Source: Desulfobulbaceae bacterium UBA2213 (lineage in GTDB: Bacteria; Desulfobacterota; Desulfobulbia; Desulfobulbales; Desulfocapsaceae). From it: a stretch of 6,245 bases of DNA. Under the pieces are notes generated by a model, which saw only the letters and a program-made list of their open reading frames with translations, made no database searches and was not told the DNA's origin. The translations under genes and the position numbers were made by a program. The stretch lies in NCBI GenBank assembly GCA_002327225.1, contig DCUN01000171.1, positions 1 through 6,245 of the forward strand, read 5' to 3'. The first letter of the stretch is position 1, and each line of letters starts with the position of its first letter. Shown here one piece after another: positions 4,791 through 6,245 of this stretch.

Positions 4791-6245
4791 TTACTGCGGC
4801 CTCTTGTCTGCAGCCTCTTCCTTCACTGTTGGACCCTGCTTTGCCAGAATAGCCTTGCAGAAGGCACAGGGGGTAAAACCTGCCTGCCTGGCTATCTCCA
4901 TAGTCTTGAACTCAAGGGTGCAATCGAGGCAGAGGTATGATTCGCATTCTGGGAGATGACAGACCCTGCTTTTTGCGTTTCCGTGAACAGTCCCGGCAGC
5001 CAGGTGGCCGACACCGAGAAGCTCCTTGGCTGTCTGGTCATATGAATGCATGTTGAGCGCGGGTTTCTCACTTATTTTTTTTGCAGGCAGGTGAACTGCT
5101 GTGCGTATCTTTACCATGAAAGGAAAGAGCGTCCTGTCGATAAAGGCAGCGCATCCATCGCACATCGTCGTTGGGAGAAGAGGCTTCTCGTTGGCTGTCT
5201 GGCGCAGGAGTATCAGCGTAAAGATAAAGAAGATGAGATTGGGAGACCACATGGCAATCCCAACCGGGAGTGCGCTCTCTTCTGCGAGATTTTTTCCAAC
5301 GGTGAAGAGGACATAGTAGAGGATAAAACACCCCAGCCCAAGGGGTATGCCAATGGCGCTTCTCCCAACTCGTGCCTGGAGTCCCAAGGGGAGGGCAAGC
5401 AGGCTCAGGATAAAACAGCCAACCGGCAGAACCAGTCGCTTGTGATAGTGAACAAGCTTGTCGCGTCCCGGTTTGCTCTCTCTGCCAAGGTGGGTGGCGG
5501 CCAGTTGCAGCTGCGCCATGGTCATGGAACTGCTCGATTGTTGGGTGACATCAGTGCCGTCAATAACACTGGGAATGTGCAGGGGGATGTTGATCTGATA
5601 GCGGTCAAAGGTGACTGTCTGGGTATAGGCGCCGTCAGGGCGGTTGAGGCTGCCGTTTTCAAGGATGATGGTGACCTGCATTTTCTGGGTGTCGCCAACC
5701 ATGGTCCCTGATTTCGCCATGGTGATGGAAGGGACGGTCTGGTCGCGCATGTCGGAAACCCAGACATTCTGCCATTGACCAGTGGCCTTGTCAATGGACT
5801 GTACATAGACCACAACATCGCCCAGGGCCTCAGTGAAGGCGCTCTCCTTGATCCCCTGGTCTATTTTTTCCTTGGCCAGTTGAAACATGAGCTGCTTCAT
5901 GGCGATCTCACCGGTGGGGATGAGTTTGATTGAGAAGTATCCGGTGACAGCTGCGATGGCTATGGAAACCATGATAACCGGGGGCAGCATGGTATAGATG
6001 CTGATGCCGTTGGCCTTGAAGGCCAGGATCTCAGCGTCGCTCGACAGCCGGCTGAAGGCGATGATCATACCCATCATGGCGGCCATGGGCATGGAGTAGA
6101 GAAACATGTTGGGGAAGAGATAGGAAAAAAGGCGGAGAAAATCGGCAAAACTGATATTCAGCTCAAGAACCACATTGAGGAAGGGGATCAGCTTGACCAG
6201 AAAAAAGACCGAGTTCATGATGAGAAAACTGGCGAAAAACGGGGC
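4791..6245 (-). CDS. lptF: LptF-type lipopolysaccharide export permease, 5' partial, with C-terminal Cys-rich extension
   Basis: An inner-membrane subunit of the Lpt machine, which with LptG and the LptB ATPase lifts lipopolysaccharide to the periplasmic bridge. The open frame runs off the right edge: residues APFFASFLI precede the first in-window ATG (6216-6218) and match the family's first membrane segment, so that ATG is not the real start. Visible are membrane segments at the N-terminus, the family motif SRLSSDAEILAFKANGIS, a periplasmic beta domain (including ALGDVVVYVQSI and ILENGSLNR), and three C-terminal membrane segments ending near 5200. LptF is favoured over LptG by these motifs, not proven. 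The protein then continues for about 135 residues, where the family normally stops soon after. This tail has CDGC near 5150-5165 and, at 4857-4970, C-H-L-P-E-C, C-L-D-C, then AGFTPCAFC, resembling the Ada-type zinc-binding fold. Family topology places the tail in the cytoplasm. Confidence 0.9.
   Translation of the reverse strand, partial: APFFASFLIMNSVFFLVKLIPFLNVVLELNISFADFLRLFSYLFPNMFLYSMPMAAMMGMIIAFSRLSSDAEILAFKANGISIYTMLPPVIMVSIAIAAVTGYFSIKLIPTGEIAMKQLMFQLAKEKIDQGIKESAFTEALGDVVVYVQSIDKATGQWQNVWVSDMRDQTVPSITMAKSGTMVGDTQKMQVTIILENGSLNRPDGAYTQTVTFDRYQINIPLHIPSVIDGTDVTQQSSSSMTMAQLQLAATHLGRESKPGRDKLVHYHKRLVLPVGCFILSLLALPLGLQARVGRSAIGIPLGLGCFILYYVLFTVGKNLAEESALPVGIAMWSPNLIFFIFTLILLRQTANEKPLLPTTMCDGCAAFIDRTLFPFMVKIRTAVHLPAKKISEKPALNMHSYDQTAKELLGVGHLAAGTVHGNAKSRVCHLPECESYLCLDCTLEFKTMEIARQAGFTPCAFCKAILAKQGPTVKEEAADKRPQ

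Noticed and set aside
5046..5711. Plus-strand open frame of 221 codons
   Set aside because: It lies wholly antisense to the permease, whose membrane segments and family motifs are clear. The translation has no recognisable domain.
4791..6218. Permease as a complete gene starting at the ATG at 6216-6218
   Set aside because: The frame continues to the window edge with residues that belong to the first membrane segment of the family, so the true start is outside.
1..6245. CRISPR array or tandem repeats
   Set aside because: No regularly spaced direct repeats were seen anywhere in the window.

Overview
The window reads as a piece of a Gram-negative, probably deltaproteobacterial (Desulfobulbales-like) chromosome. 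That placement is inferred from protein style (LptF-type permease, paired Roadblock proteins, CBS protein, mid-range GC), not from a marker gene. All six protein genes lie on the minus strand, so transcription runs from high to low coordinates.

Region by region, in transcription order. (1) 6245-4791: an LptF/LptG-family lipopolysaccharide-export permease, cut at its 5' end by the window edge. It carries an unusual C-terminal extension of about 135 residues that ends in an Ada-like Cys cluster. (2) 4790-4646: a 145-base gap with a plausible sigma70-type promoter (TTGACA-15-TATAAG) and a leader hairpin. (3) 4645-3625: two adjacent, translationally coupled genes, a 227-residue Roadblock/LC7-like protein with a helical tail and a 110-residue single-domain Roadblock protein. 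(4) 3592-1973: a full-length bifunctional NAD(P)HX epimerase/dehydratase. (5) 1987-1856: a compact inverted-repeat element of about 132 bases that looks like a MITE, has its own inner palindrome, and fills the space between the repair enzyme and the next gene. (6) 1832-1383: a two-CBS-domain protein. (7) About 1384 down to the left edge region: an IS110-family insertion sequence with an intact DEDD recombinase. It abuts the CBS stop codon and ends in a noncoding stretch containing a 26-29 bp palindrome.

The cellular genes from 4645 to 1383 look like one transcription unit: short or overlapping spacings, same strand, one promoter candidate at the head. Two Roadblock proteins, which typically dimerise and serve small GTPases or signalling complexes, sit with a nucleotide-cofactor repair enzyme and a nucleotide-sensing CBS protein. 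The CBS gene is downstream of the MITE-like element and upstream of the IS, so mobile DNA flanks it on both sides.

The most interesting signals are noncoding. They are the MITE-like element that supplies the last codons and stop of the repair gene, a stem that would hide the transposase ribosome binding site in read-through transcripts but not in self-initiated ones, and a 17-base motif present three times at the IS borders, two copies forming the palindrome where an IS110 bridge RNA could lie. I see no tRNA, rRNA or CRISPR array.
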